A DNA stretch of 12,654 nt, taken from the NCBI GenBank assembly GCA_947589725.1, contig CANQCQ010000011.1, positions 1 through 12,654 on the forward strand. The letters are read 5' to 3'. Shown here in pieces: positions 1 to 7,317 of the stretch. Below the pieces are notes generated by a model. That model was not told the DNA's origin. It made no database searches and was given only the letters and a program-made list of their open reading frames with translations. Origin of the DNA: an uncultured Bacilli bacterium (GTDB lineage Bacteria; Bacillota_I; Bacilli_A; RF39; UBA660). A program made the translations under genes and the position numbers. Every line of letters begins with the position of its first letter. Within the stretch, counting starts at the first letter, position 1.

Positions 1-1
1 A

Positions 2-295
2 TATGGTCCACCTCAAGCCGCAATTGCAGGATTTTGTATTGAATATCAAGTTAAAGTAACAAGTAGAGTTAAATGTACAAGTACAATTAATATGCCACCT
101 CCAACACAAGGACCTGTTTGTCAACCTGTACCTTATTGTGTACATACAACTTATACTGCAACACAAGCCGGACCTAGTGAAGAATTTGACGCATGTATAA
201 AGTCATGTGATGGAGGAACTTATTCACAAGCATGTAGTAATAAATGTTATAAAGAAGTATATGAAAATATCAAATATAAACTCAGGTATTGTTAA
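2..295 (+). CDS. Large cysteine-rich surface protein, upstream reading frame (5' end outside the window, stops at an apparent frameshift)
   Basis: Frame 2 is open from the first bases of the window to a TAA at 293-295, so this is the interior of a gene that begins upstream. The readable part is rich in Thr, Pro and Cys and contains two CX3C motifs eight residues apart (CIKSC and CSNKC), a spacing that suggests a disulphide-bonded hairpin. Its codons look like those of its neighbours until the last few (CTC AGG TAT TGT TAA), which look foreign. From about 290 the adjacent frame (207-1769) carries on with the same kind of sequence. I therefore read the two as one gene interrupted by a +1 frameshift rather than two genes. 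Secretion is inferred from composition, because the N-terminus is not in view. No family is recognised. Confidence 0.6.
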   Translation, partial: YGPPQAAIAGFCIEYQVKVTSRVKCTSTINMPPPTQGPVCQPVPYCVHTTYTATQAGPSEEFDACIKSCDGGTYSQACSNKCYKEVYENIKYKLRYC

Positions 296-1769
296 ATTTG
301 TAGCTGGTGGATTACCAACAGGAGGATTCTACACAAGAAGTGGAGGAGCTGTTGTTTGGGTAAGTACTGGACCTTTAAGAAGTAGAAATGGAGCTACATA
401 TGCTCAATGGTATATTGATCATGATTTTGGTACAGTAGCTTCTACAGATGAACACAGTGGAGGACCATGGTTTGCTGATACTGGAGGTTTTAGAAGAAAA
501 GATTATGGTAGCTATAACTGTGATGGTAACTGTAGTCATATAGGATGTGGAGATAACACATATTTAACAGCCGAAAGAGCTCAAGCAGATTATGTTCATA
601 ATATGAATGAATATCTAGCAGCAATTAATATTTGTGCAGCTGGAGCAACATGTACAACAAAAACAGCAACATTTAAAATAAGTGCAACATATACTGATGG
701 AAACAAAGTTAAACATACAGTTGAATATCCATTAAGTTTAAATGGTAATGCTAAAGATGAATTAACATCAAGAGACGATAATTCAGAAAGAGGAGAAAAT
801 AAAAAGGCTCTTAACGGTACAATATTAAGTTACAATGGTTGCTATGGTAGAGGAAGTGCTAAAGACTGGTATCAATCTGAATGGACTTTCCCAGGAACAT
901 GGGTTAATAATAAAACTGGTGAAATTTCATTTAAATCACAACCATCTAATACATGGCATGAAGCAAAAAATAAATTCTGTTTACTATTAGATGCTCAAGA
1001 TGTAAATGAACAATGGTGGAATTATTACATGAGAAATAAACGAGCTAGTTTAAATCAAAATGCTAGTGGTTCATATACAAGCCAAGAATATGATTCAACT
1101 TGTCCAAATATAAAAAATCAAAATCAATTACCTACATCAATAGATTGGAACATAAATGCAGAAACTGATGAATTTGGATATCATGGCTGGAAATTTAATA
1201 TAGCATGTTTCTATGCAATTAATTCTCATGGAACACAAGACTTGGAAAATGAAGATAAATGTGATACATCTCCAGATAACTTTGAAACAAGAACAGTAGA
1301 TACACTTGATTTATTCCCATCAGCAGATGATAGTGGAGAACAAACAAATACTTCTACAAATAAAACAAAAGTAGGTAGAACACAAGGATTTAACTGGACT
1401 CAATCAGCATCAATTACACCAGATAAAAATGATATTTATGCTGTAAATCCTGAAGTTCTAATAGGAAAAATTCAAAATGCTGGAAGAACAATCTATGATG
1501 AAGATAAAGAATCTACTTACTTAGATTATGAATTCAATTTAACATCAAGAGATTTAAATAATATTAAGAAAGATAATAGACGTATTGGAGATTATACAAA
1601 CTGGCAAGGTAAATCAACATATGATGAAAAGACAAAACTTTATATTTATAGCAGTTCTTTATTTAGAAATGGCGGAATAATTTCTGATAGTACAAAAGCT
1701 GTTAAATTAGGTAAGTTAGGATGTAACAACCAAGCAAGTGCTAGCAAGTGTGATTTTAGTATAAGATAA
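207..1769 (+). CDS. Large cysteine/asparagine/tryptophan-rich putative exported protein, C-terminal part
   Basis: This frame is open from 201 (TAA at 198-200). Its first possible starts are GTG at 207 and ATG at 210 and 261. None has a convincing ribosome site, and the first ~28 codons read like an out-of-frame copy of the upstream frame, so the true coding sequence probably enters near 265-290 by a frameshift. The remaining ~490 residues are polar and rich in Asn, Thr, Gly, Trp and scattered Cys (for example CDGNCSHIGC), typical of an extracellular beta-rich protein. There is no C-terminal membrane helix and no LPXTG sorting signal. It sits 15 bases before a TadE-like gene in a Tad locus, so a role as a surface adhesin or pilus-associated structural protein is possible but only inferred. 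No family is recognised. Confidence 0.65.
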   Translation: MMEELIHKHVVINVIKKYMKISNINSGIVKFVAGGLPTGGFYTRSGGAVVWVSTGPLRSRNGATYAQWYIDHDFGTVASTDEHSGGPWFADTGGFRRKDYGSYNCDGNCSHIGCGDNTYLTAERAQADYVHNMNEYLAAINICAAGATCTTKTATFKISATYTDGNKVKHTVEYPLSLNGNAKDELTSRDDNSERGENKKALNGTILSYNGCYGRGSAKDWYQSEWTFPGTWVNNKTGEISFKSQPSNTWHEAKNKFCLLLDAQDVNEQWWNYYMRNKRASLNQNASGSYTSQEYDSTCPNIKNQNQLPTSIDWNINAETDEFGYHGWKFNIACFYAINSHGTQDLENEDKCDTSPDNFETRTVDTLDLFPSADDSGEQTNTSTNKTKVGRTQGFNWTQSASITPDKNDIYAVNPEVLIGKIQNAGRTIYDEDKESTYLDYEFNLTSRDLNNIKKDNRRIGDYTNWQGKSTYDEKTKLYIYSSSLFRNGGIISDSTKAVKLGKLGCNNQASASKCDFSIR

Positions 1770-1775
1770 GGAGGA
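1768..1775 (+). promoter_or_regulatory. Ribosome binding site (AAGGAGGA)
   Basis: AAGGAGGA overlaps the TAA stop of the upstream gene and lies 9 bases before ATG 1785. It decides the start against the ATG at 1776, which is followed at once by TAA. Confidence 0.75.
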
Positions 1776-1784
1776 ATGTAAGAT

Positions 1785-2252
1785 ATGAATAAAGGAATGT
1801 TAACAGTAGGAATTATTTTATTAGCAGTAATGTCATTGCTACTTATCAATGTATTAAATAACTTTGAAACTGGTGGAGAATTAGATTATTATCTTGTAAA
1901 AGAAACAACAGAAGCAGCAATGCAAGATGCAATTGATGTTGAATATTATAGACAAAATTCGCTAATTAGAATCGACAAGGATAAATTTGCCGAAGATTTT
2001 ATCCGTCGATTCGCTGATAGCGTAGATTCAACAAGAAATTATAATATAAAATTCTATGATATAAATGAAGTACCACCTAAAGTAAGTGTAAAAGTTGATT
2101 CACTTACAGTACTAAGTTTTGCTAATTCGGCAGCAGAAATTTCAACTTCTTATGACTCAATTATTGAAACTAATAATATATCTAGTCCACATACTGAAAA
2201 AGAATTACAAAATCCTAATAGTGATGTAGGAAAAGGTATTATAAAAAAATAA
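1785..2252 (+). CDS. TadE-like membrane-anchored pilus-locus protein
   Basis: This 155-residue protein has a short N-terminal tail, one hydrophobic helix at about residues 5-23, then an ELDYY sequence and an amphipathic stretch (about 31-58) before a mixed outer domain. An N-terminal membrane anchor followed by a long helix continuing into a small soluble domain is the layout of TadE-type pseudopilins and other minor pilins. Its position, between a putative surface protein and CpaB in a Tad locus, supports that reading. The C-terminal ~30 residues are polar and probably disordered. It has no cysteines, unlike the gene upstream. The start follows an AAGGAGGA site. Assignment to TadE is by architecture and context only; a generic anchored pilus accessory protein is equally possible. 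Confidence 0.5.
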   Translation: MNKGMLTVGIILLAVMSLLLINVLNNFETGGELDYYLVKETTEAAMQDAIDVEYYRQNSLIRIDKDKFAEDFIRRFADSVDSTRNYNIKFYDINEVPPKVSVKVDSLTVLSFANSAAEISTSYDSIIETNNISSPHTEKELQNPNSDVGKGIIKK

Positions 2253-2273
2253 TATAGAAGGGAAAAAGAAAAA

Positions 2274-3080
2274 ATGGGAGATTTGGCAAATACAATAAAA
2301 AAGTTTACTTCTAATAAAAATACAGTTACAGTAATTGGTGTGGTAGCAGCTATAATGGTTTTGTATTTTGTATATATAATGAGAGTACATTCTGCTGTTT
2401 CACCTATTTCAGTTCCATATGCAAGAGAACAAATATCTCCTGGAACACAGATAACTTCTGATTTAGTTGGAACAAGAGATGTACCACCATCAATGTTAAA
2501 AGGTGACGTAATAAGAAATCAAAATGATGTAGTTAATAAATACGCTAGTGCAACATCTGTAATTCCTGAAGGAAGCTTATTTTATGAATCTGCTGTAGTA
2601 GAAAAGGAACAAGTTTCTCCTAATGTAATACTAAATTATCCAACAGGATATGTATTATATAATATGGCAGTTACTACGGCTACTACCTATGGTAATTCAA
2701 TGTATCCAGGGAATTATATTGATATTTATCTAAAAGCAGTAAATAAAGTATCATCAGATGATTTATTAACAGCTGATGCTGATAAAGTAATGTTAGGTAA
2801 ATTAATTGAAAATATTAAAATCCTAGCAGTAAAAGATTCGGCAGGCCAAGCAGTCTTTTCTGACTTAGATGAACAAAAGACTCCATCAATGATTGTATTC
2901 GCAGTACCAGAAGAATACTACATTTTATTAAAAAAAGCTGAGTACTTAAGTGCTTATGAATCAACATTAATTCCTGTTCCAACAAATGAAAGTCTAAAAG
3001 ATTCACCAAAAGAATTAAAACTATCAAGTACTAGCTTACAAGATTGGATAAATAGAGTTACTATTTGGACAGATCAATAA
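2274..3080 (+). CDS. CpaB/RcpC-like Flp pilus assembly protein with SAF domain (copy 1)
   Basis: 268 residues. A short basic cytoplasmic tail is followed by one membrane helix at about 19-38. A SAF-type region follows (PYAREQISPGTQIT, then VPPSM and VIPEGSLFY, about 48-105), in the order seen in CpaB/RcpC proteins. The rest is a conserved extracytoplasmic domain with GYVLYNMAVTT, YPGNYIDIYLK and FAVPEEYYILL. CpaB works with the pilus machine at the cell envelope; in diderms it binds the secretin, which is absent here. The start is ATG 2274 behind AGAAGGGA at 2256-2263. A gene of exactly the same length and closely similar sequence follows at 3217, so this is a tandem duplicate. A hairpin terminator follows the stop. 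Confidence 0.85.
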   Translation: MGDLANTIKKFTSNKNTVTVIGVVAAIMVLYFVYIMRVHSAVSPISVPYAREQISPGTQITSDLVGTRDVPPSMLKGDVIRNQNDVVNKYASATSVIPEGSLFYESAVVEKEQVSPNVILNYPTGYVLYNMAVTTATTYGNSMYPGNYIDIYLKAVNKVSSDDLLTADADKVMLGKLIENIKILAVKDSAGQAVFSDLDEQKTPSMIVFAVPEEYYILLKKAEYLSAYESTLIPVPTNESLKDSPKELKLSSTSLQDWINRVTIWTDQ

Positions 3081-3089
3081 ATTAAAATT

Positions 3090-3112
3090 GGCATATTATT
3101 ATGCCTTTTTTT
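3090..3112 (+). terminator. Rho-independent terminator after cpaB copy 1
   Basis: A perfect 6-bp stem GGCATA/TATGCC with a TTAT loop is followed by seven T residues, 9 bases after the stop of the first cpaB. It separates the two paralogs into different transcription units, although the short stem may allow some read-through. Confidence 0.8.
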
Positions 3113-3156
3113 ATTTATAAATTCAATAAATAAAAAAATTGATTCCAGAGATACAA

Positions 3157-3184
3157 TTGACATTTTGGGTAAATATGCTAAAAT
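3157..3184 (+). promoter_or_regulatory. Sigma-A-type promoter for the cpaB2-cpaF-tadB-tadC unit
   Basis: A perfect -35 TTGACA (3157-3162) is separated by 16 bp from a -10 TAAAAT (3179-3184), which is preceded by TGC, an extended -10. It lies between the terminator at 3090-3112 and the second cpaB, about 30 bases before ATG 3217. Confidence 0.75.
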
Positions 3185-3216
3185 TAGAATAGGGAAAATA
3201 GAAGGGAAGAATAAAA

Positions 3217-4023
3217 ATGGGAAACATAATTCAAAGTTTTAAAAAATTAGTAACTAGTAAAAATGCAGTAACAATTTTGGGCGTAATTTTTTCCTTATTT
3301 ATAATAGTTATAAGTTATAATCGAAGAATTAATTCATCAATTAATCCCATAACTGTTCCTTATGCCAAACAACGTATTCCATGTGGAGTTCAAATAACAT
3401 CGAAAATGGTTGGTACTACTAATGTTCCACCAACTATGCTTGATGAACAAGTTTTAAGAAATGTTCAAGATGTAGTTGATAAATATAGTAATGCCGACAC
3501 AGTAATTCCTGAAGGAAGTTTATTTTATAAAAGAACAGTAGTAGAAAAAGATGATTTACCAGCCAATATAATTTTAGATTATCCATCTGGCTACGTATTA
3601 TATAATATGGCCGTTACAACAGAAACAACATATGGTAACTCTATATATCCTGGAAATTATATTGATATATATTTAAAAGTAGAAACAAAAGATATAGAAG
3701 GTTATTCTAGACCATCAGAAGAAGATCGAGTTATGCTTGGTAAATTATTATCACACGTTAAAGTTATTTCTGTAAGAGATGCTGATGGATTGCCTGTGTT
3801 TGAAAATCTTGAAGAGACACGAAGTCCAGCAATGATTATCTTTGCAGTACCAGAAGAGTATTATATATTACTTTCTAAAGCTTCATTTTTAAGAACATAT
3901 GATTCTAAACTTATTCCAGTTCCAACAAATGAAAGCTTAAAAGACTCTCCTGGAGAAGTAGAAATGTCAAGTGAATCATTAAAAGAATGGATTAATAACG
4001 TCACAGTTTGGACAGATAATTAA
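3217..4023 (+). CDS. CpaB/RcpC-like Flp pilus assembly protein with SAF domain (copy 2)
   Basis: 268 residues, aligning without gaps over its full length with the copy at 2274 and, by eye, identical at more than half of positions. It keeps the N-terminal membrane helix (about 18-36), the SAF-type segment (PYAKQRIPCGVQIT, VPPTM, VIPEGSLFY), and the blocks GYVLYNMAVTT, YPGNYIDIYLK, FAVPEEYYILL and VPTNESLKDSP. The segment most different between copies is about 155-170 (acidic linker after IDIYLK), plus the membrane helix. It alone has a cysteine in the SAF loop (PCGVQ). The start is ATG 3217 behind AGAAGGGAAG. It has its own promoter and leads into cpaF, 14 bases on. Both copies look intact, suggesting heteromeric assembly or specialised roles rather than decay. 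Confidence 0.85.
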   Translation: MGNIIQSFKKLVTSKNAVTILGVIFSLFIIVISYNRRINSSINPITVPYAKQRIPCGVQITSKMVGTTNVPPTMLDEQVLRNVQDVVDKYSNADTVIPEGSLFYKRTVVEKDDLPANIILDYPSGYVLYNMAVTTETTYGNSIYPGNYIDIYLKVETKDIEGYSRPSEEDRVMLGKLLSHVKVISVRDADGLPVFENLEETRSPAMIIFAVPEEYYILLSKASFLRTYDSKLIPVPTNESLKDSPGEVEMSSESLKEWINNVTVWTDN

Positions 4024-4037
4024 AAGGGGTGATATAA

Positions 4038-5339
4038 GTGAATGAAAGTATATTTGATAAATTAGATTTTGGTCCTTTTAGACCTTTATTAGAAGATGAT
4101 GATATTACCGATATATCTTATGATAATGGAGGTCAAATATGGATTCGTTCCTTAACACAAGGTTCAATGCGTGTTGAAGTTGAAGGGGCAACGCCAGAAT
4201 TTGTTGAAAAATTAGCTTTTCAATGTTCTAACGTTATGGGAACAACATTTAATAATGCAAAACCTTTTTTGGATGCTGAATCTGCAGAACTTCGTATGAA
4301 CTTTGTTCATCAGTCTATTGCTACAAATGGTATTGCCTTAGTTATTCGTAAAACTCCAGCTAAGATAAGACTTGAAAAAAGCAAATTACTAAGTGAAGAT
4401 TATTTTACAGAAAACATTCATGATTTTTTAATGAAATGTGTAGAAGGACACTGTAATATTATGGTTGCTGGAGAAACTGGTTCTGGTAAAACAGAATTTG
4501 TAAAATATTTAGCATCTCATACTAAATCAAATGAAAAAATAATAACAATAGAAGATACTCTAGAATTGCATTTGGATAAGATATTCCCACAAAGAGATAT
4601 TGTTGCGATGAAAACAAACAATGTTGCAAGTTACTCTGATGTATTAGTTACTTGTATGCGTCAAAATCCTAAGTGGATTCTACTATCAGAAGTGCGTAGT
4701 GCCGAGGCTGTATCAGCTGTACGTAATTCAATTTCATCTGGACACAATATTTTATCAACAATCCATGCCGATAAAGCATCTGCAATTCCTTATCGTCTAT
4801 ACAGTTTAATGGAAACAGATTTGGATGTTAATCAGTTCTTAACTACTATCTATCGTTATATTCAAATTGGAGTTCATATAAAAGCTTTTTATAGTAAAGA
4901 GTATGGTAAATTTCATCGTGAAATAGATGAAGTTACTGAATTCTATGTTGATGAGGATAACAATCCAGTTTCTCATACTATTTATAAAAAACAATTTGGT
5001 AAGGAAGAAATGATAAAGCCAAGTAATCACTTGATTGAATATATTGAAAATCAAAATATAGATATAAGTAGTATAGTTAAAGATTTGCCAGCAGAAATGG
5101 ATGATTTTGATGCTTTAATTAAACAAGAAAATCAAGTAAATAATTCTTCCAAGGAAGTGGCTAATCCAAAACCTGTACAACCATCTCAACCAATAAATAA
5201 TAATAATAATAATTCGACAACAGTAATTGGAACACAAGTTGCTCAACCAAACCTAGCAAACTCTCAAGTTCCAAAAGTAGTATCTCCACAGCAAGCCATT
5301 CCACAACCAAACACAATCCCACAATTACCAAATAATTAG
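4038..5339 (+). CDS. CpaF/TadA-type secretion ATPase (VirB11/GspE superfamily)
   Basis: This cytoplasmic hexameric ATPase is expected to power pilus assembly or secretion. In order it shows an N-terminal domain (about 1-120), Walker A GETGSGKT (145-152), an Asp box with IEDTLEL (171-177), a Walker B region ILLSEVR (214-220) and a His box GHNILSTIHA (235-244). Many family members have Gly where this one has Ser218 in the Walker B box. After about residue 365 comes a low-complexity Asn/Gln/Pro tail of nearly 70 residues, including six Asn from an in-frame AAT repeat; this is not part of the usual family core. The start is GTG 4038, with AAGGGGTGAT 5 bases upstream. It lies between cpaB and tadB, the classic Tad order. 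As a VirB11-superfamily ATPase it could in principle also serve the T4SS genes downstream. Confidence 0.92.
   Translation: MNESIFDKLDFGPFRPLLEDDDITDISYDNGGQIWIRSLTQGSMRVEVEGATPEFVEKLAFQCSNVMGTTFNNAKPFLDAESAELRMNFVHQSIATNGIALVIRKTPAKIRLEKSKLLSEDYFTENIHDFLMKCVEGHCNIMVAGETGSGKTEFVKYLASHTKSNEKIITIEDTLELHLDKIFPQRDIVAMKTNNVASYSDVLVTCMRQNPKWILLSEVRSAEAVSAVRNSISSGHNILSTIHADKASAIPYRLYSLMETDLDVNQFLTTIYRYIQIGVHIKAFYSKEYGKFHREIDEVTEFYVDEDNNPVSHTIYKKQFGKEEMIKPSNHLIEYIENQNIDISSIVKDLPAEMDDFDALIKQENQVNNSSKEVANPKPVQPSQPINNNNNNSTTVIGTQVAQPNLANSQVPKVVSPQQAIPQPNTIPQLPNN
5196..5213 (+). repeat. In-frame (AAT)6 microsatellite in the cpaF tail
   Basis: Six uninterrupted AAT units encode Asn387-Asn392 of the CpaF-like protein. 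Copy-number change would add or remove Asn without breaking the frame. It lies in the low-complexity tail, not in the ATPase core. Confidence 0.85.
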
Positions 5340-5351
5340 GAGGTCGAAATT

Positions 5352-6254
5352 ATGTACATAGAAGAATTGTTCATAATTGCAGTTTTTGCCTTAGCAATAT
5401 ATTTATATAGAAATTATAAAGGTGAAAATGTTGGAAAATATGTTACAAATCAAGTTCAAGGTATGTATGAAAGATTTGCTCCATACTCATTTAAAGTAGT
5501 AAGAGAAAAGACTAAAGAATTAGGTCAAGAATATACTGTAAGACAATATACAATTCAAGTTGTACTTATAGCAGGCTTTGCAGGAATAGTTACATATTTA
5601 TATTTTTATAATTTAATTATAAGTGTAATTTATATGATAATTGCTGTAATGTTTGTTCCATATCTTGCTTATTTAAGATGTAATAAAGTTTATTCGGAAT
5701 TTATTTTTGAACAAATTCAAGTATATACTTCCAATACAATTATGGAGTTTGCAACAACTCAATCATTTGTTAAATCTTTAGAGGGAGTCAGAGCATCTGG
5801 CGTATTAGAAGATCCTGTTTTAAGTGATGTAAGTCATATGATAGATTTAGCTTATAAAAATGGTACAATTGATGAATCTCTTGATTATATGTCAAAATTG
5901 TATCCTTATTATATAGTTAAAAATATGCATCAATTATTCTTACAAATAACTAAAGAAGGAGCTAGAAATACAGCTGATTCATTAGATAATATGCAAACAG
6001 ATATCGACATGCTAATTGAAAGTGTTTATCGTGATAGAATTGAAAGACAAAATTTCCATAAATCATTTTTACAGTTTGGTATAATGCTTTATTTAATGGT
6101 TATGTTAGTTCAATATTTACTTGGTCGTGAAACTTATCTTTTATTACTTGATAAATGGTTTATCCAAGTACTATTGCATTTAGTTATTATTATTAATACA
6201 TTTTTCCTTTTAAAAGGTGAAAAATATTACAATGAAAATGTAGGAGCTGAATAA
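5352..6254 (+). CDS. TadB-like platform protein (GspF/T2SSF family)
   Basis: This 300-residue inner-membrane protein has helices at about 5-20, 68-107 (two spans), 238-256 and 265-287, with a cytoplasmic helical region at about 110-235. That is the GspF-type arrangement of TadB, which couples the CpaF ATPase to pilin assembly. Its position straight after cpaF and before a second GspF-type gene gives the standard tadA-tadB-tadC order. The ribosome site AGGAGG (5338-5343) overlaps the cpaF stop and lies 8 bases before ATG 5352, so translation is probably coupled. TadB rather than TadC is assigned by order; sequence identity alone is not decisive by eye. Confidence 0.82.
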   Translation: MYIEELFIIAVFALAIYLYRNYKGENVGKYVTNQVQGMYERFAPYSFKVVREKTKELGQEYTVRQYTIQVVLIAGFAGIVTYLYFYNLIISVIYMIIAVMFVPYLAYLRCNKVYSEFIFEQIQVYTSNTIMEFATTQSFVKSLEGVRASGVLEDPVLSDVSHMIDLAYKNGTIDESLDYMSKLYPYYIVKNMHQLFLQITKEGARNTADSLDNMQTDIDMLIESVYRDRIERQNFHKSFLQFGIMLYLMVMLVQYLLGRETYLLLLDKWFIQVLLHLVIIINTFFLLKGEKYYNENVGAE

Positions 6255-6256
6255 TA

Positions 6257-7066
6257 ATGGAGATATTAATTGTAGGAGCAATAATTATTTATGTATTAAT
6301 ATACAATAATACAATTGATAAAAATAAATTTTTTGCTGATAATCAAAAATATTTTGAAATGATTAGAGAAGAAGATTATACTTTTTTAGTTTATGCTAAA
6401 TATGGTGAAGATGCTGATGCAGATCAACTATATTCAAAAAGAGTATCTTTTGCTCTTATTATGTTTTTTGTAATACTTGCCCTAACAATGAGTGGTGGAA
6501 GTTCATTAGAATTAATAAATTCACAGTTTTTCTTAAATTTGGTATTATCAGCCGCTGTAGCATTCTTAATGTTTAAGGTACCATATTTTCAATTAAAAGG
6601 ATATTATAAGTCTCATTTGCATGAAATTGATATAATGTTGCCATACTATTTAAAGAGCTTAGAAATTTTAATACAACATTATACAGTTCCAGTAGCAATA
6701 GGTAAATCTATAGATGATGCTCCTGATATATTTAAGCCTGGTCTACGTAAAATGATTGATAGAATTAATGCAGGAGATTCATCAGTTGATCCTTACATGG
6801 AATTTGCCAATACTTATCCAGTTAGAGATTCAATGCGAATGATGCGTTTACTATATCGTTTAGGAATTGGTTCTCAAGAAAAAAAGCAAGATAGATTAAT
6901 GATGTTTTCAAGAACAGTTTCATCTTTACAAAATAAAGCTCGTGAAACAAAATATAAAGAGAGATTAAACTATATGGAGCAACAGACTATGGTAATGTTA
7001 GTAGTAACTGGTGTAGGTGTAATGCTTATAATTTTAATCTCAATGATGATGATGTTTAGCTTATAA
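6257..7066 (+). CDS. TadC-like platform protein (GspF/T2SSF family)
   Basis: This 269-residue membrane protein has helices at about 2-17, 62-79, 90-110 and 244-268, and a cytoplasmic helical domain between the third and last. The C-terminal helix is unusually methionine-rich. It is the second GspF-type protein of the pair expected in Tad systems, acting with TadB as the platform above the ATPase. The start is ATG 6257, two bases after the tadB stop, with a TAGGAG site inside the end of tadB, so the two are probably translationally coupled. No terminator is evident after it, so read-through into the pilin unit is possible. Confidence 0.82.
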   Translation: MEILIVGAIIIYVLIYNNTIDKNKFFADNQKYFEMIREEDYTFLVYAKYGEDADADQLYSKRVSFALIMFFVILALTMSGGSSLELINSQFFLNLVLSAAVAFLMFKVPYFQLKGYYKSHLHEIDIMLPYYLKSLEILIQHYTVPVAIGKSIDDAPDIFKPGLRKMIDRINAGDSSVDPYMEFANTYPVRDSMRMMRLLYRLGIGSQEKKQDRLMMFSRTVSSLQNKARETKYKERLNYMEQQTMVMLVVTGVGVMLIILISMMMMFSL

Positions 7067-7071
7067 AAATA

Positions 7072-7100
7072 TTGTATTTAAAAAAAATATTTGCTATAAT
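7072..7100 (+). promoter_or_regulatory. Extended -10 promoter for the pilin-like gene
   Basis: TTGTAT (7072-7077), a 17-bp spacer, then a perfect TATAAT (7095-7100) preceded by TGC, an extended -10. It lies just after the tadC stop and would give a leader of about 27 bases before ATG 7134. It fits a need to express the small pilin-like protein more strongly than the assembly machinery. Confidence 0.75.
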
Positions 7101-7133
7101 GACATTAGACTAAAGGAAGGATGTGAAAGTTAA

Positions 7134-7307
7134 ATGAAAGCAGCTACAGGTGAATTACAATTAACAGTAATTACTATGATTGCTATTGCAGCTATTATTG
7201 GATTCTTCTGGCTATTATGGCCAACTATTCAAAACTCTATTTTCAGCCAATGGAGTAACATTAGCAGCGACTATACTGGAACAGGATATATAGTAACAAG
7301 AAAATAG
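7134..7307 (+). CDS. Small pilin-like membrane protein (57 aa), candidate Flp-type subunit
   Basis: A complete small gene: ATG 7134, 57 codons, TAG 7305-7307, with GGAAGG at 7115-7120 and a strong promoter upstream. The protein has a six-residue leader ending in Gly (MKAATG), then ELQLT and a hydrophobic helix at about 10-29, followed by a polar, partly aromatic C-terminus. A tiny protein with a short leader, a Gly at the possible cleavage point and a hydrophobic helix, sited in a Tad locus, suits the major Flp-type pilin. However, the usual Flp pattern (Gly, four residues, then Glu-Tyr) is not met, since Glu directly follows Gly. It is followed after 10 bases by a TadE-like gene. Pilin identity is an inference; a small membrane accessory protein is the alternative. 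Confidence 0.65.
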   Translation: MKAATGELQLTVITMIAIAAIIGFFWLLWPTIQNSIFSQWSNISSDYTGTGYIVTRK

Positions 7308-7317
7308 GTGATGCTAA

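Noticed and set aside
207..263. GTG 207 or ATG 261 as the true start of an independent gene
   Set aside because: There is no good ribosome site and no promoter, and the first ~28 codons look like a shifted reading of the upstream frame. A frameshifted single gene explains the data better, though this is not proven.
7065..7092. Possible hairpin AAATATT/AATATTT between tadC and the pilin-like gene as a terminator
   Set aside because: The stem is all A/T with a 12-base loop and no T-tract after it, and the region is better explained as the promoter at 7072-7100.
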